64,000 nucleotides of DNA from Drechslerella dactyloides (taxonomy: Eukaryota; Ascomycota; Orbiliomycetes; Orbiliales; Orbiliaceae), in assembly GCA_020064725.1 (NCBI GenBank), contig JAGTWJ010000007.1:2604001-2668000 (forward strand), in the 5' to 3' direction. The notes under the pieces are model-generated. The model searched no databases and was not told the DNA's origin. It was given only the letters and a program-made list of their open reading frames with translations. Positions within the stretch are counted from its first letter, which is position 1. Every line of letters starts with the position of its first letter. The position numbers were made by a program, and so were the translations under genes. Below are positions 10,589 through 22,249 of the stretch, piece by piece.

Positions 10589-13500
10589 GTTATATTTTGT
10601 GCGTTGTCGTGCGTTGATATTCGAAACCGCTTGCCCAACGAGAGGGCCGCCCTAGGCGTGGTAGCTGACTATAATTGCTCGGCGAGCTTGGTATGCAAGA
10701 GAATCAAACTTTCTAGCAGCCGCGAGTATTAAGAGAATGAAGAGAAGGGAGATCCAGATATCTATATCAAGGATCGGGTTGCTTGAACCGAGGCCTGACC
10801 TGAAGCTCCAGTTCTGTCGGTATCAGTTTGATATCCAATGCTATTATTATCAGTCGGCTTCGCATATGATACCGGAACAACAGGATCAATTGCAAAGCAA
10901 ACACGGAACAGCACAAAGCCTTGCAAGGCGGGAAGTTGGCCGATACCAAAAAATCCTGGAAGCAACGTCGTTTCAATCAAAGAAAAGGGAAGGGAGTGTA
11001 TCGATTAATCAACGAGAGAACCGGGAAAACCTCACTTCTTGAATAGAGAAAGGAATGGAGGAGAATACAATCAAATCGATCAACGGTCCACGTCTCGAAA
11101 AGAAGCACGAATATCAAAATATTAAAACTATATAAAACACGAAAAGGTAAAGAAAAAAAAAGATCGAAATAGGAAAGAAAAAAACACGCAAGGAAACTCG
11201 TGTCTACTATCTGTCACGATAGCATCGGTGAATGTTGAAACAGTGCGGAGGCGTTATACAGCGAAAAGAAGGACATCGAACACTTAAAAACCAGCGAACG
11301 CGGACAGCGCAGTGAACGTCAATAAGCCATTTCACAGGGCGTGCGAAATCTATCCATGCATAATCGCGTTTTCGGGTGGAAAAGACCCATGCGTGATCTC
11401 ATGTTCCTGGCTATTTTTACAGCTTCAAGGCGTCAAGATCGCTTTAATCTTTGGTTCGGTGACAGGAAAGGCGAATGCCTGCAGAATTTTTCGGCGCTTT
11501 GGTAATATTTGCCCGGTTCAAACGACTGGCTCGCGTTAGCTAGAGAATCTGGTCAAGCTCGATCAGGTGGAACATGAGGTCTGTTGAGTGACGCGAAAAG
11601 AATGTGTAGCACTGGCTTCGCGGTTTGACGTGCGAGAAGCCTTTTCAGGTCTAGACTCTCCTGTGGTTCTGGCCAATGACAGAAAATACAGGTATTGCTC
11701 TTGCAAAGAAATATCTCCTTTCGAAACAAGAGTAGCCGCCATCAAGCTCTGCAATTGGCTTTTCATAAGCTCTGTGCTCATGGAGGAGCCTCAGCGCCTG
11801 AACCACAGATAGGCCAAATGGCTAGGGACACGTCCAGACACGCCTGCACGATGTGCAGCGAAGGCGTTTAGCGGGTAGAAGGAAGGACATGCACGGACTT
11901 GACAGTGTTATGAGATAGATATCCTGTACTAAGTAACATACATTTCCTTAAATTTCCAGCATGCAGGTTCCGTTCACGATGCCGGAACGGCTTCTTGTCC
12001 CTGAGCGGCGGGCCGGGGTTTTCGGGCTCGCGCTCGGCTCATACCAGGTCAGCGGTATATCTGCTGTAGATCGCCTTGAGACGAAGCAATGAGTACCAAA
12101 GCTCATAACCTCATCGTCATATCCACCAAGATCTTAAGACCATGTCCAAGTTATTTTTGGGCGAGCCGCCTGTATTGGTCGAACAGCGGACGGTGAAAAA
12201 TGACGGGCGCGTAAAGAGATGCAGGTACCTACTTGGTATGTGAAAGGTTACGTATCGCCCCTTCCCATGCAGGGCTGCAATTGGTGAGCTTGTTGATCAC
12301 TCACCATGCTTTTTCTTCAGGACGTGTTTGCTACATAGCGCTTGTTCTCGGCTTCTGATTGGCTGTCATACTTCCCCAAACATTGGCGTTCCCATCTGTT
12401 CTTGATACGGAAATCTAGTGCTTAGCAAACTGGTGGGGTTCTATTCTACCATCGATTCTGCGTTGACACCGAGTTGACTAGTTCACGCGTGTCGGTTCTG
12501 TTCGAAGTAGAAGTTCGATGAAGACAATAATATTTCCGACAAAACTTATCATCATCATGGCCGCTTCTTATCGAGATCTTTTCTGCTAGTAATGGGTTTT
12601 ATTTCGAATATAACGACGCTCCGCTCTATATTACCCTTGGTCAGTATCATATTCTCGGGGACGCGCGCTTCAAACCGTGCGTCAAGGGTTGACAATTCTA
12701 TAGTTAGCAACCGCCAACCAGATGGAGGGTATAGTATTCGGCTTGTTTATAGCTTAGGGATTATATATTCAATATTCGCAGTTGCTTAGTTTCAGGGTTC
12801 AAGGGTTTGGGATCTTTGAGGCTCACTCGAGAGATCGTAACGCATTTATGTGGAGGAATGTTCCGCGCTCTTTCCTTTGCGTGGCTGGTCTCAGATGCAA
12901 ATGTTTGCTCGAGTTATTTCCCGAAGCGACTGTCCCATCCCGTCTGGAGATGAGCATTCACTTGACCTGGAACAGATCTCTCCATCCATCTTGCAAACGG
13001 GAAGCGCAGGTGACCCACCCGTTCCTGGGTGGCTTGCATCTAGTGGGAGATGCCGAAATGATGGTCGCAGATGCGCCGCAGCCATCCGTCGGACATGACT
13101 TGTTGGTGAACTAGTGAAAGGGATGGATATATATCTGGAAAGGCCGGGCTGTCATCATTGCTGTTCTGTCTCTTTCCTGCAGCAATCTGTCCCGACACCA
13201 AAGCCTTTAGAGCCTTTCCTTTGTGGTTCACTTTCCTTCCTTTTTAGCAAAGCCTAAGTAAGCTTTCATCCTATCTACATCCACAATACGCTCATAGAAA
13301 GCACTGAGAGCTGGGAGTATGCTGACATTGCTTTGGCAGGCCTGGTGCTGGTCTTTTTTTGTACGCCTCTAGTTTAGGAGCGATTTTTCTCAAACAATAC
13401 CCACGTCAACCTCGCGACATTTGATATATCGCCTGATCAGCTGAGAACTTGAGTTCAGAGTCGATCCCCTATCCTTACACCACTATCAATACTATTTACT

Positions 13501-14388
13501 ATATGTAAGTCTCTGTTCTTCGAATGCAACTTTTCTAGTCCAAGCTGTTTCTCTGGCTCTGTTCTGTTCGCCGGACCAGTCTCGAATTGAGGTTGTCGGT
13601 ACTGGATGCGCACATGCAGCGCCAATTCTAGGCGCGGGGCGGCTATTGCAACGTCCAACACGTCCCTGCAGCCCTGGAACCGATCCTATTCCTCAATATT
13701 TATGACCGCTAGAGCAACTATTGGGCATCGATATCGGATCGTTGGCGGGCCTAGAAGATGGAGTGCCTTGCTTCTTACATTTATGATATCCATACCTTTC
13801 AAGGAGCTCTGTTGCAATGTTGCTCGTGCTGCAGGCCCCGACTTCGATCTAGTTATCGTTTGTGGGCCGAGCTGCTAGTTACGTTAAGACGTTTGCATAA
13901 AATTGATTGCACCTACGGAGTCTGAGTTTCCTGCGAGCGCCCGTGACACGCTAGCCCGCATATGCGGATACACGGCGCTCATTGAAGCACGTTGATTGTC
14001 GGCAACTGATGTCAGGGTATTGTTTTATATTATCGTATCCCATGGCATACATTGCATATATGGCGTTGCAGGTCTGCTTTTCAACATTCGACTATAATCC
14101 TGGTAGTATCTCATCACGACCTATATTGATATATTATATTTCGGTCTGCCTTGGTGCAATATTCGCGATCGTTGCCGCAGCTAGAAACTTTCTTCTTCGC
14201 TATCCTTCTCCATATAACCATATTAGTTTGAGTACTGGCCCGGAGTTTTGCTGACAGCTCTATTCCCCCCGAAGTCCGATAACACTCTCCAGGTTGAGAT
14301 CTTGATATATTTTTCACAAGCTACTTTCAACAACATTATACTAAGTCTACGAGTCGATCTCGCACCGAAAACAAATCAACTTTACAAA
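10589..14388. other. Intergenic region between divergent genes
   Basis: About 3.8 kb separates the divergent starts at 10588 (-) and 14389 (+). A-rich purine tracts at 11130-11190 are pyrimidine tracts when read on the minus strand, so they fit the promoter of the Cys-rich membrane protein. A CT-rich stretch with a weak CATATAACC box near 14190-14220 fits the promoter of the coiled-coil gene. Frames of up to about 110 codons are not protein-like. Confidence 0.5.
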
Positions 14389-16011
14389 ATGGCATGTACA
14401 TCTGGTAACCGGCGATTCTCCAAGCCGACCCTCACGGCGATTAATACGACTTTCCTCGACTCGCCGACTCTGCCGCGATTTTCGCCCCTCTTCTCTTCAA
14501 CAACTATATCCTCCATGGCTTCTTCTTTCTCCCCATCTCCCGCGATCCTTCGACACCCCTCACCGCGTAGATATGAAGCTCTCAACTCACCCTTGTTGAA
14601 GACTGATATATTGCCACCATGCCCAACCCCCCCACGTCGACCCTTCTCCCCGATTTCGCCAGCCCTTGTTCTTGAGCAAACCATGTTCGATTTTGATATC
14701 TCCCCAACGGAATATGACAGCCCCCTATCTGCGGAAAGCGTCTACTACTGTCTACGCCAGGGACCGGAATTTAGACAGCAATGGAGTAATGTCTCTCAAG
14801 CTCCAACTCCTCCGCCAAAAACTAGTTGCCCGGCTGCTCCTAGTGCTGCTCACCGCGCTGCCATCAGGCTGTGGGAAAGCAAAGTGAGCAAGGGAACTCC
14901 AGCCCCACCAAGCCCACCTCCGCCGCCATGCCCACTTGAGCACACGACATCCCATCTGGCATCTCCTGTCGAGCAGGATATAGAAGAGTTTTCTACCCAG
15001 ATCAATGAGATCCATCAACAACTGGCTCACTCAGAATTCCTTTTCAAACAAGGCATGATATCCGTTTACATGCAACAGAATGCAGCAGCTGCTCGTTTGG
15101 CCTCATCGCCAACGGACACAATCTCCTCTGGGATCTACATGTTTCGTCCATCTAGCGTTGACTCCGTTACCTCTATGACTAGCTTCCAACGACGTCAGCA
15201 GGTAGCACGCCAACGTTCCGCCGAGAGTCAGACTCGTGCTATGGTGGTTGCCCAGAAGCAAGAGGAGCAGCGGAAGGAGTTCCTCAAGATTACCTTAGTG
15301 GATAGGATTGAACGGGAGGTTGCAGAGATTGAGCGCCGTGCAATACGCGACATGGAAATGGTACGCGAGGCTAGATATGCCCTTCGCATCGAAATTGAAC
15401 GGCAGAAGGCGCGTGAACGTAGACGAGCCCTTGAATACGAGCTTGCCATGGAAAGACAACGCCAAGCGGCTCTTGAAGCTCAGAGAGAAGACGAAGAAGA
15501 AGCTGCTCGTGTTCTTGCTTCGCTGAATGCCGCTACAGAAGCAATTGCTTTCGAGCAAGCTGTGCTTGACGAATATGAAGGGGAAGATGGTATGGAAGTG
15601 TATGTCTTCCATCTTGCGGCCGATCTACATCCTATACTGGAGCCAGCCGCCAACTCTTCGCCATCGTCGCCCTCGCTGACCGATTCTGGTTCTACTCGCC
15701 CGTCAACTTCTCTCTCCGAAGCATCGCCTACACAACTGTCTCTTGATCGTGCGACTATTCAAGTGACACAATTCTCACAAGCTCTGAATTCTGCAACCTC
15801 TCTCAAGTCATCTTTGGTCGGATTCCTCGCATCTCCAATATCCCCTTGCTCCCCGCAGATTCAGGGAACATTCGTATTTCCTTCTGTTAGATCGAGCTTG
15901 AACATCAGCTCCAGCTTAGCCTTCGAGCCGACAATCTCTGACCCAGAGGCTGAGGTGGGTCTATGCGAAAACATCCCTGGTACCAATGGCATCGTTGCTG
16001 CTTGTGCGTAG
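14389..16011 (+). CDS. Proline-rich, coiled-coil protein (540 aa)
   Basis: I do not recognise the family. The frame is open upstream to 14248, but I chose the ATG at 14389 because it has an AAAATGGC context and follows a leader-like stretch. Residues 1-200 are Ser/Pro-rich with many SP and TP pairs (for example SPRR, SPTEYDSP) and a proline run at about 174-182. Residues 200-235 look helical. Residues 267-400 form a long charged helix rich in Glu, Arg, Gln and Ala with heptad-like spacing, typical of a coiled coil. An acidic patch (DEYEGED) follows, then a Ser-rich tail. No signal peptide or membrane segment is visible. A scaffolding or cytoskeletal role is only a guess. Confidence 0.8.
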   Translation: MACTSGNRRFSKPTLTAINTTFLDSPTLPRFSPLFSSTTISSMASSFSPSPAILRHPSPRRYEALNSPLLKTDILPPCPTPPRRPFSPISPALVLEQTMFDFDISPTEYDSPLSAESVYYCLRQGPEFRQQWSNVSQAPTPPPKTSCPAAPSAAHRAAIRLWESKVSKGTPAPPSPPPPPCPLEHTTSHLASPVEQDIEEFSTQINEIHQQLAHSEFLFKQGMISVYMQQNAAAARLASSPTDTISSGIYMFRPSSVDSVTSMTSFQRRQQVARQRSAESQTRAMVVAQKQEEQRKEFLKITLVDRIEREVAEIERRAIRDMEMVREARYALRIEIERQKARERRRALEYELAMERQRQAALEAQREDEEEAARVLASLNAATEAIAFEQAVLDEYEGEDGMEVYVFHLAADLHPILEPAANSSPSSPSLTDSGSTRPSTSLSEASPTQLSLDRATIQVTQFSQALNSATSLKSSLVGFLASPISPCSPQIQGTFVFPSVRSSLNISSSLAFEPTISDPEAEVGLCENIPGTNGIVAACA

Positions 16012-18443
16012 ATCACGCCTTCTTGGCCCTAACCGGCTTTATATTCTTTGCGAACGAGTTTGTTACCTTTGTTTCATCCTTTGGTTGGTTCGAATGTTTA
16101 GTGTAATTATCAAGCGCACAACTGTGCACATGCATCCCGTTAATGATCTAGCTTATACTGCCATTTCGTCTTTTTTACTTTGTTCTTTCCTTGCCTTGGC
16201 CTCATGGAGGAAAAACATGCGTGTTATATATATAAAAGAAAGGAGTTAAACTTAGCGTCAAATCTTGATTTTTAAATATACCATGACAAGCTTTACTTGC
16301 ATTCACTAAGTACTGTGCTCTTGACCTGTACAAGGTTGCCGTTCCGGCCCTCATTGCTAGGAATTTTTGCAACTGGTCATGACTATCCTAAAATTATTGG
16401 ACCCGGTCGTTTTCTCCTATCTTATCCATGTTGGTTTCATATTTATGTTCTAATTAGCTAACAGAGCTTGTTGAATGGGAAATAGGAGGTACCTGTAATA
16501 TTGTTGGTGATGGCAGGGCCCCAAAAGAAGAGATCTGTGTTATATCAATGAACGACGTTACAAAAGCTGCTATGGGGAGGATTCTGCTTTGGTACGATGA
16601 ATAGGGAAGAAAATAATCTGACCCTTGCGCTGCCGGCGGCTGAAGATTTCTTTCCAGTTTTCTAACATCTAGATGGTACGGTGACATGTTACACCTGAGA
16701 AACTTCCTGCAGCCCTGCATGAAGTTTGGCGGTTGGGAAGCCATGCTGAAATTGTAGTTGACGATATTGATCCTCGTAGACCTGGTGTAGCTAAGATAGG
16801 GCCGGCTTGCGACACTGCAGCGCTTTGATTTTGATGGAAATGCGCCGGGGCGTAGCGACCAGAAGGGAAGTGTAGGAACTTGAATCGCTACGTGAACGGA
16901 CACGCAATTCTAGCCATAGCACAGGGTACAAAAGTTGTGCGGCTGGGGATCTTCGGAGACGCCGCTTTGGACTCGCGGTTGGAGCAATGGCACGACAATG
17001 TGACCATCTATCATTAACCCTAGGCTCTACTGCTAGCCGGGTTAATTGAAGTATTGAGTATACTAACTATTCCAATATGCAGCATGCCAAGTTTCCGAGT
17101 CTAAGAGTTATCCACGTGGCGAGACGCGCCACTACAGTTTGCAATCAATAGCAGATAGTGTTGGAGCGGGCTGACCGTAGTACCGCATTTGGAGGGCGGT
17201 CCGGGACAATAGTTTGAAAAACACCCCCCTCAGTACAGTCCGTATTCAATCCGCATTTTGAGGTTTCAATTCATGAATTGGTCTGAGGCGGGCGCCGAGG
17301 CTCGTGCACTGGTTAAGAAGGATTAACACTAGATAGAAGCTGTCCGATTAATTCGAGACCAGTACTCCCACACTATTGCCTTTAAAGCCGGCTGCCATAT
17401 ATTATACAATTATATATAGACAAATATTTTACATATGTTGCTATCAAAGGCGCAACTTTTGGCGTAAAATTGAATAGATCTATAGGTATAGGTTAGTCTA
17501 GAAGCCAGACGGGTGTGAGTTCACTAAGAAACGTGCAGGCTTCCGTTTCGTGAGCGAAACCCGTCTTGTTACTAGTCTAGGTATAGGTAGGCACGCAGGT
17601 GTGTTTTTAAGATAAAAGCCGCCAAAACTCTGAGATAACAGAGCAATACATATGCAGCAACTAGCGAGAAGGATAGCGGCCAAGCTTCTATTGTCTTATC
17701 TTGATCTACGGTTGGATGTTAAAAGGCATTCAACAAAGATGGCGTCTGGTTACGAGACATGACTAATTGCTACTTGATGGCGTGATGTCGGTTGATCCTT
17801 AGGATAATTTATAATGCTTATCCACATATGAAATGAATGATGAAGATGGTAATACAGGGAAGATAAGCTATAGCTCAATGGGCACCTTTCATAGGACCAC
17901 AGCTCTGCAAATGGAGCTTAAACACTGAGCTTAGGGAAGAACCTAACTAGGTTCAAGTAAATTTATAAAATGTCTAGCTAGTATTGCATTATGCGAGTTT
18001 GCAGGTCTGAAAAAAAAAAAACGATTTACCTATCAATCATAGAAATTTAATGGGTTTACCGAGGTATTGCACTCTGTGTCGTAGATCGATAGCCGTATAA
18101 ATTTGAAGTAAGGTACAAGTAATCGATTTTCAAAGAACCGAGCAAGCATTTTCCAGAAAGCTCTCCTAGGTCCGCTGCTATAGAATCCTACACATACATA
18201 ACCGTATAAAAACGACCGAAAGCTCCTGTGTTGTCTAAATAACTATAAAGGACCAAGAAAAGAGAGAAGCCCGTGAAAACGGTACAGGCCTCTTTAAGAA
18301 TGGAAGGGAAGAAAATAGGTTCTGATGACACCAAAAACAAAAGAAAATCCTTAGGTGAAGCGTTACTGCGTGACATTCGTTTCTTGAAGAAGGGCTTCTA
18401 AACTAATGGTGACTTAAAAGCAATCTCGAATGCTCGTGTGGCC
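16012..18443. other. AT-rich intergenic region
   Basis: No supportable gene is seen. The first 250 bases probably carry the 3' end of the coiled-coil gene. From about 17390 the sequence is rich in TA and TATA steps. A copy of the dispersed motif lies at 17741-17759, and an A12 run at about 18010. An open frame of 149 codons at 16454-16903 (-) has no recognisable protein character. Confidence 0.5.
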
Positions 18444-21400
18444 CTAGCCTAAACCATTCCCAGATTCTGTGAGCTTCTCATGATGCTTTCTTAAGTGCGC
18501 CCTGTAATTATCCTTCCTTGCCGCCTGGAAGGTAGTTGCACACCCTGGCCACTCGCACTCGATCCGCCGCGTTCTGCTGTCCGCATGGACTGACCGTATG
18601 TGACGTGTAAGATTCATCCTCGGAGCTGCAATGTCATGCTTGCATATAGGACATTTGAACAATATGGTCTTTTTTTGGCGCTTTGCAGCTGGCTGGCTCG
18701 TACCGCTGCCTGAGCCCCGATCATCTTCCTCCTTGACTGAGGAGCTGCGGCGTCGCTTCCGTGGCTTTGGGGGCGGCACGGGAGGCGGTGGTGTCGGCGC
18801 GATTGGAAGGAAGCGAGGTGTTTCCGCAGATTGTATGTAAGGGCTAATAGGCGAGGCCGTGATAGACCTATAGGCAGCCATTAGCCTAGGGATTAGTAGA
18901 TAGCGTAGAATAGGGCTTTGTGATTCTTACTCTGTCAGTAACGGCTTGAGGTTATCCGTATATGCAACAGGAAGTGATATAGGGATAGATGTTGGCGGGT
19001 GGCAATATGGGTTTGAAGGTGAACTCGTGGATCCAAGAAAATCTTCAGTAAAATGCCAGCCCGAGTTTTGGGCCAAATAATAGCCTGCATGCTCAGGCAA
19101 GCTGGACACAACTACCGGGGCGCGGTTCATGTTCCAAAACGAATCGAAATTGCTGGATGAGTGATAAGGAATATTAGGCGGATGTGAGTAAGCTTTAGTA
19201 GATGGGGGAGTCGGAAAATGCGACTGGGATAGGGCCAAAAGATTGTCTTGGTTTTCGAGAGTGAGAACTGGATCCATAGTAGGTGCATTGAGCATTGATG
19301 CGTATGCTGAGATAGGTCCGCCTGATAGATCGTATTCGATGCTCCTCTCCGGAAAGTAAATATCTTTAGTCGATACAAGACGATCCTCTATTGAAGCTTT
19401 AGCGCTATCCAAGAAATCTGATTTAATCTGAAGCCCCAAATTTCTGCTAGATCCCAAGCTGGCCGTATGGAGCGATCCTGGGCCAGAAAAATTACCGCTG
19501 CATGGGATGTTGGAACCAAGCTTAAGCATTGAACTCATGATGTCGTTTAGGTCCGGTATTTCAGCTGGAACTCCATCATCGTCTGCTATCCAGTGTCTAG
19601 ACATCTCGGTAAGCCGAGATTCTTTGTATGAACTATTGTATACGACATCGCTGCCGTTGGGTGCTATGCGATGGGATTCGTATTGGGAAAGATTGGCTGC
19701 ACAGGTCATACATAAATCCAGAACCTTTTCAACAAAGGCTCGGAACTCTGTCTTGGTACACTCTGAAAGCTATTTTGGGAGTCTCTAGTTAGTAGCGTTC
19801 GAGAATGCATACATTAGGAGCGTACCTTAGCCATTTGAAGGAGAAGCGTTTCGATTCCGTTGACGGTTGAAATCCAGCCATAGCTTAAGCTGTCCGCAGC
19901 AACATCAATCGCATATGAGAATACGGAGTATTCCGGGATTTTGAACCGGCTGATGATATAGTGCCGCGCCTTGTCCATGAATTTGATCGAAGGCGAGGAT
20001 GTCCAGGCTATATTTTTCGGGAGGTGCGTCGAATTGTTGTTGATTGTCTGCGAGGAATTAAGAGTCTCTGGATCGTCACCCGTGAGGAAGAGAGCTAGAA
20101 TGTTGGTCGTGCGGTGACTTACTGCAAAGATACAGTTAGGCTTATTCTTGCTGAATCTAGAATGATTATGTAAGGCTATGGGGCTTGGGCTTACGACTAA
20201 AGTAGGCCGCTAGAGTGGTAAAGATGATGCTGGCGAAGAGTTGCATCCACAGCATCGCCTTAGCTATAGGATTAGAGCTTTTTGCCGTGGTTGGTGATGC
20301 TATTTTTGATAGTCTGCGTTTAGAAGAACTCGTGGCTGTGCCAGCCTCGATCCGATCCTCGAATAACGGTATGTGCTGAGATGAAGTCTCATTGTCTATG
20401 TTCCTTAGGAGTCTCGACGACTGCCTTTGTGATTGTAAATACCGGGAGTGCCGTCTTATCTGAACGACACGTTCAAAGGCCGACCGTTCGCCATCACTTT
20501 TGATGATATTTCTCCAGTCCTTGAGCTCTCTTGCGAATGATTCTGCCCTTCTCCGTTCGCTGTTTTGGTGCGGAAGAGTCTGATTGATGCCGTCGCAAAG
20601 ATACAGCACACTGTAAATCTCCCGTGGAGCGGTTGGGTAAGATGGCTTTTCGCTGTTCAACTCTATGAATGTCTGAATACCGAGATTAAGGAGGTCCATG
20701 TGATTTGGAAAATCCGGGTAGAACTCGTATTTTTCTTCAAGTCTATTACCCAGCTCTTTTTCTAGAGAATTGTATCCACGAGGAGACACATTGAACAGTC
20801 TTTGGATCGACCTCATTCCCTGTTGCCCTATCTGTGACCTCAATACTCGTCGTCTAGACAGATAATTGAGATAATCGTCCAGCACTGATACCACAAGCTC
20901 TGCTTCCGCGATGAGTGAATCGGATTGTTGGTTTCTTCGTAAGATGGAGCAGCCCTTGGTCCTTGGCTTATCTCTTCTGGTTCCACATTTGGCGGCTCTC
21001 AATAATTCTTGGGTCCTCGACCGTCTCGCTGCACCTACACTTGTTTCGCGTTCTAAACCGAGGAACGAGCTGACGATCCCCAAAGGTTCAATAGCAAGCG
21101 TCTGACTTGGAGCACTTTCCTGTAGCGGTGCCGTGGTGGTTTCTTTGGCCTCGACGACCTGACCTGACCCAGCCTGGATGAAATCGAGCAAGAGAGTCCT
21201 AACTGAGGAGTCGAAAACTTGCAAAAAAATCGTCTCGTAATCACCAAATGTCGCTGTCGCGTACCAGTCAATCGCAAGGGAAATATTTTCTGCTAGTCTC
21301 ATGCCGAGATCGCAGCGGGGTAATCGGCGTTGGAGATTTACAAGAGCAGAGCAGCAGTTGTCGCATTCGTTCGCATGTTGATCGTATTCGTGGAACGATA

Positions 21401-22249
21401 GCAGCATTTCCATCTCGCAGTTAGTTTTATCGTGATGGGTCCAGAGGTGAAAAAAAAGCTCTGCCTCATTGTTCTGAATTGCACGGCGTATGGTCTGAAG
21501 AGCGTTGTGAAAGGCCCTTGCGGCGTGCATTTCAGGGTTCTTTACGTATCGAGCTCGGTCAGGTCTGATATCCCCAGGGAAAATTTGAGAGCTAGGTTGG
21601 AATCCATGGGTGGTCCTATCAGCGGGTTATGTTCAAGGCAAATGTCCGGATGTATAGATGGTGCAACTTCTGAATTTACAATTAAAGGAAGGGCACTCAC
21701 AGTACTTCCTGGCTCCGGCTCACATCCTCGGCGTCCCGAAGATATATCCAAGGTGTAATCAATGCGTTCCCTTCTTCGGTTCGAAGCTCTGCGCCGCTCA
21801 GGAGGACTATGTATGAACTCCAAGGCTCGAGGCTGTCTAGATCCATTGGTTCAAGCAGGCTTTGATTGCCCTGTATGACCATGTTAGGTTTCGAGGATGC
21901 TGACTTGACGAGGTAGCATTGTCAGTGCGTAGATCATATTATAGAGGTGGAGTGTCCGGACGTGACCACAGGATCATGCACCTACTTGAGGGATATCTGA
22001 ATATGTCGCTGGGAGGAACTGTTGGATATCTGAGGTCACAGTACTACATGCAAGGCTAACATCCCCCAACTGAGATGACCCAGGATTCTCCACACCCGGG
22101 TTTGAGGATATTGCAGGAGAGCTGGGGCCTATTGACAAGCCTGCTGCATCTGTAAAGTCGTTATAGGGATTCGAACTTTGATGTATGATGTCGAGAATGC
22201 GAACGGGAGGGTCTTGCTTGCGTAAGTTCTTCCGAGAGTCCCGATACAT
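18444..22249 (-). CDS. Two-finger C2H2 regulator with a possible membrane segment (1154 aa, six exons)
   Basis: I joined exons 22249-21986, 21903-21701, 21615-20195, 20121-19826, 19769-18931 and 18885-18444, which total 3465 nt with no stop. Branch sites such as TACTAAC and CCTAAC precede several acceptors; intron 1 could equally end at 21900 with a shifted donor. The C-terminus holds two C2H2 fingers. Finger 1 uses Cys1086, Cys1089, His1103 and His1108. Finger 2 uses Cys1118, Cys1123, His1138 and His1142 or 1143. A basic PKPRKRRR signal (about 1047-1054) and KRQKK lie just before them, which indicates nuclear DNA binding. Residues 96-600 resemble an uncharacterised fungal N-terminal region. 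Residues 607-629 are strongly hydrophobic and follow a basic stretch, so they could be a membrane helix. The start is tentative, since an upstream exon is possible. A transcription factor role is likely; the target is unknown. Confidence 0.78.

Noticed and set aside
15295..15612. 105-codon frame antisense to the coiled-coil gene
   Set aside because: It lies wholly inside the better-supported plus-strand gene and mirrors its biased codons.
16454..16903. 149-codon frame on -
   Set aside because: AT-rich flank, no domain, no promoter or intron signals, composition not protein-like.
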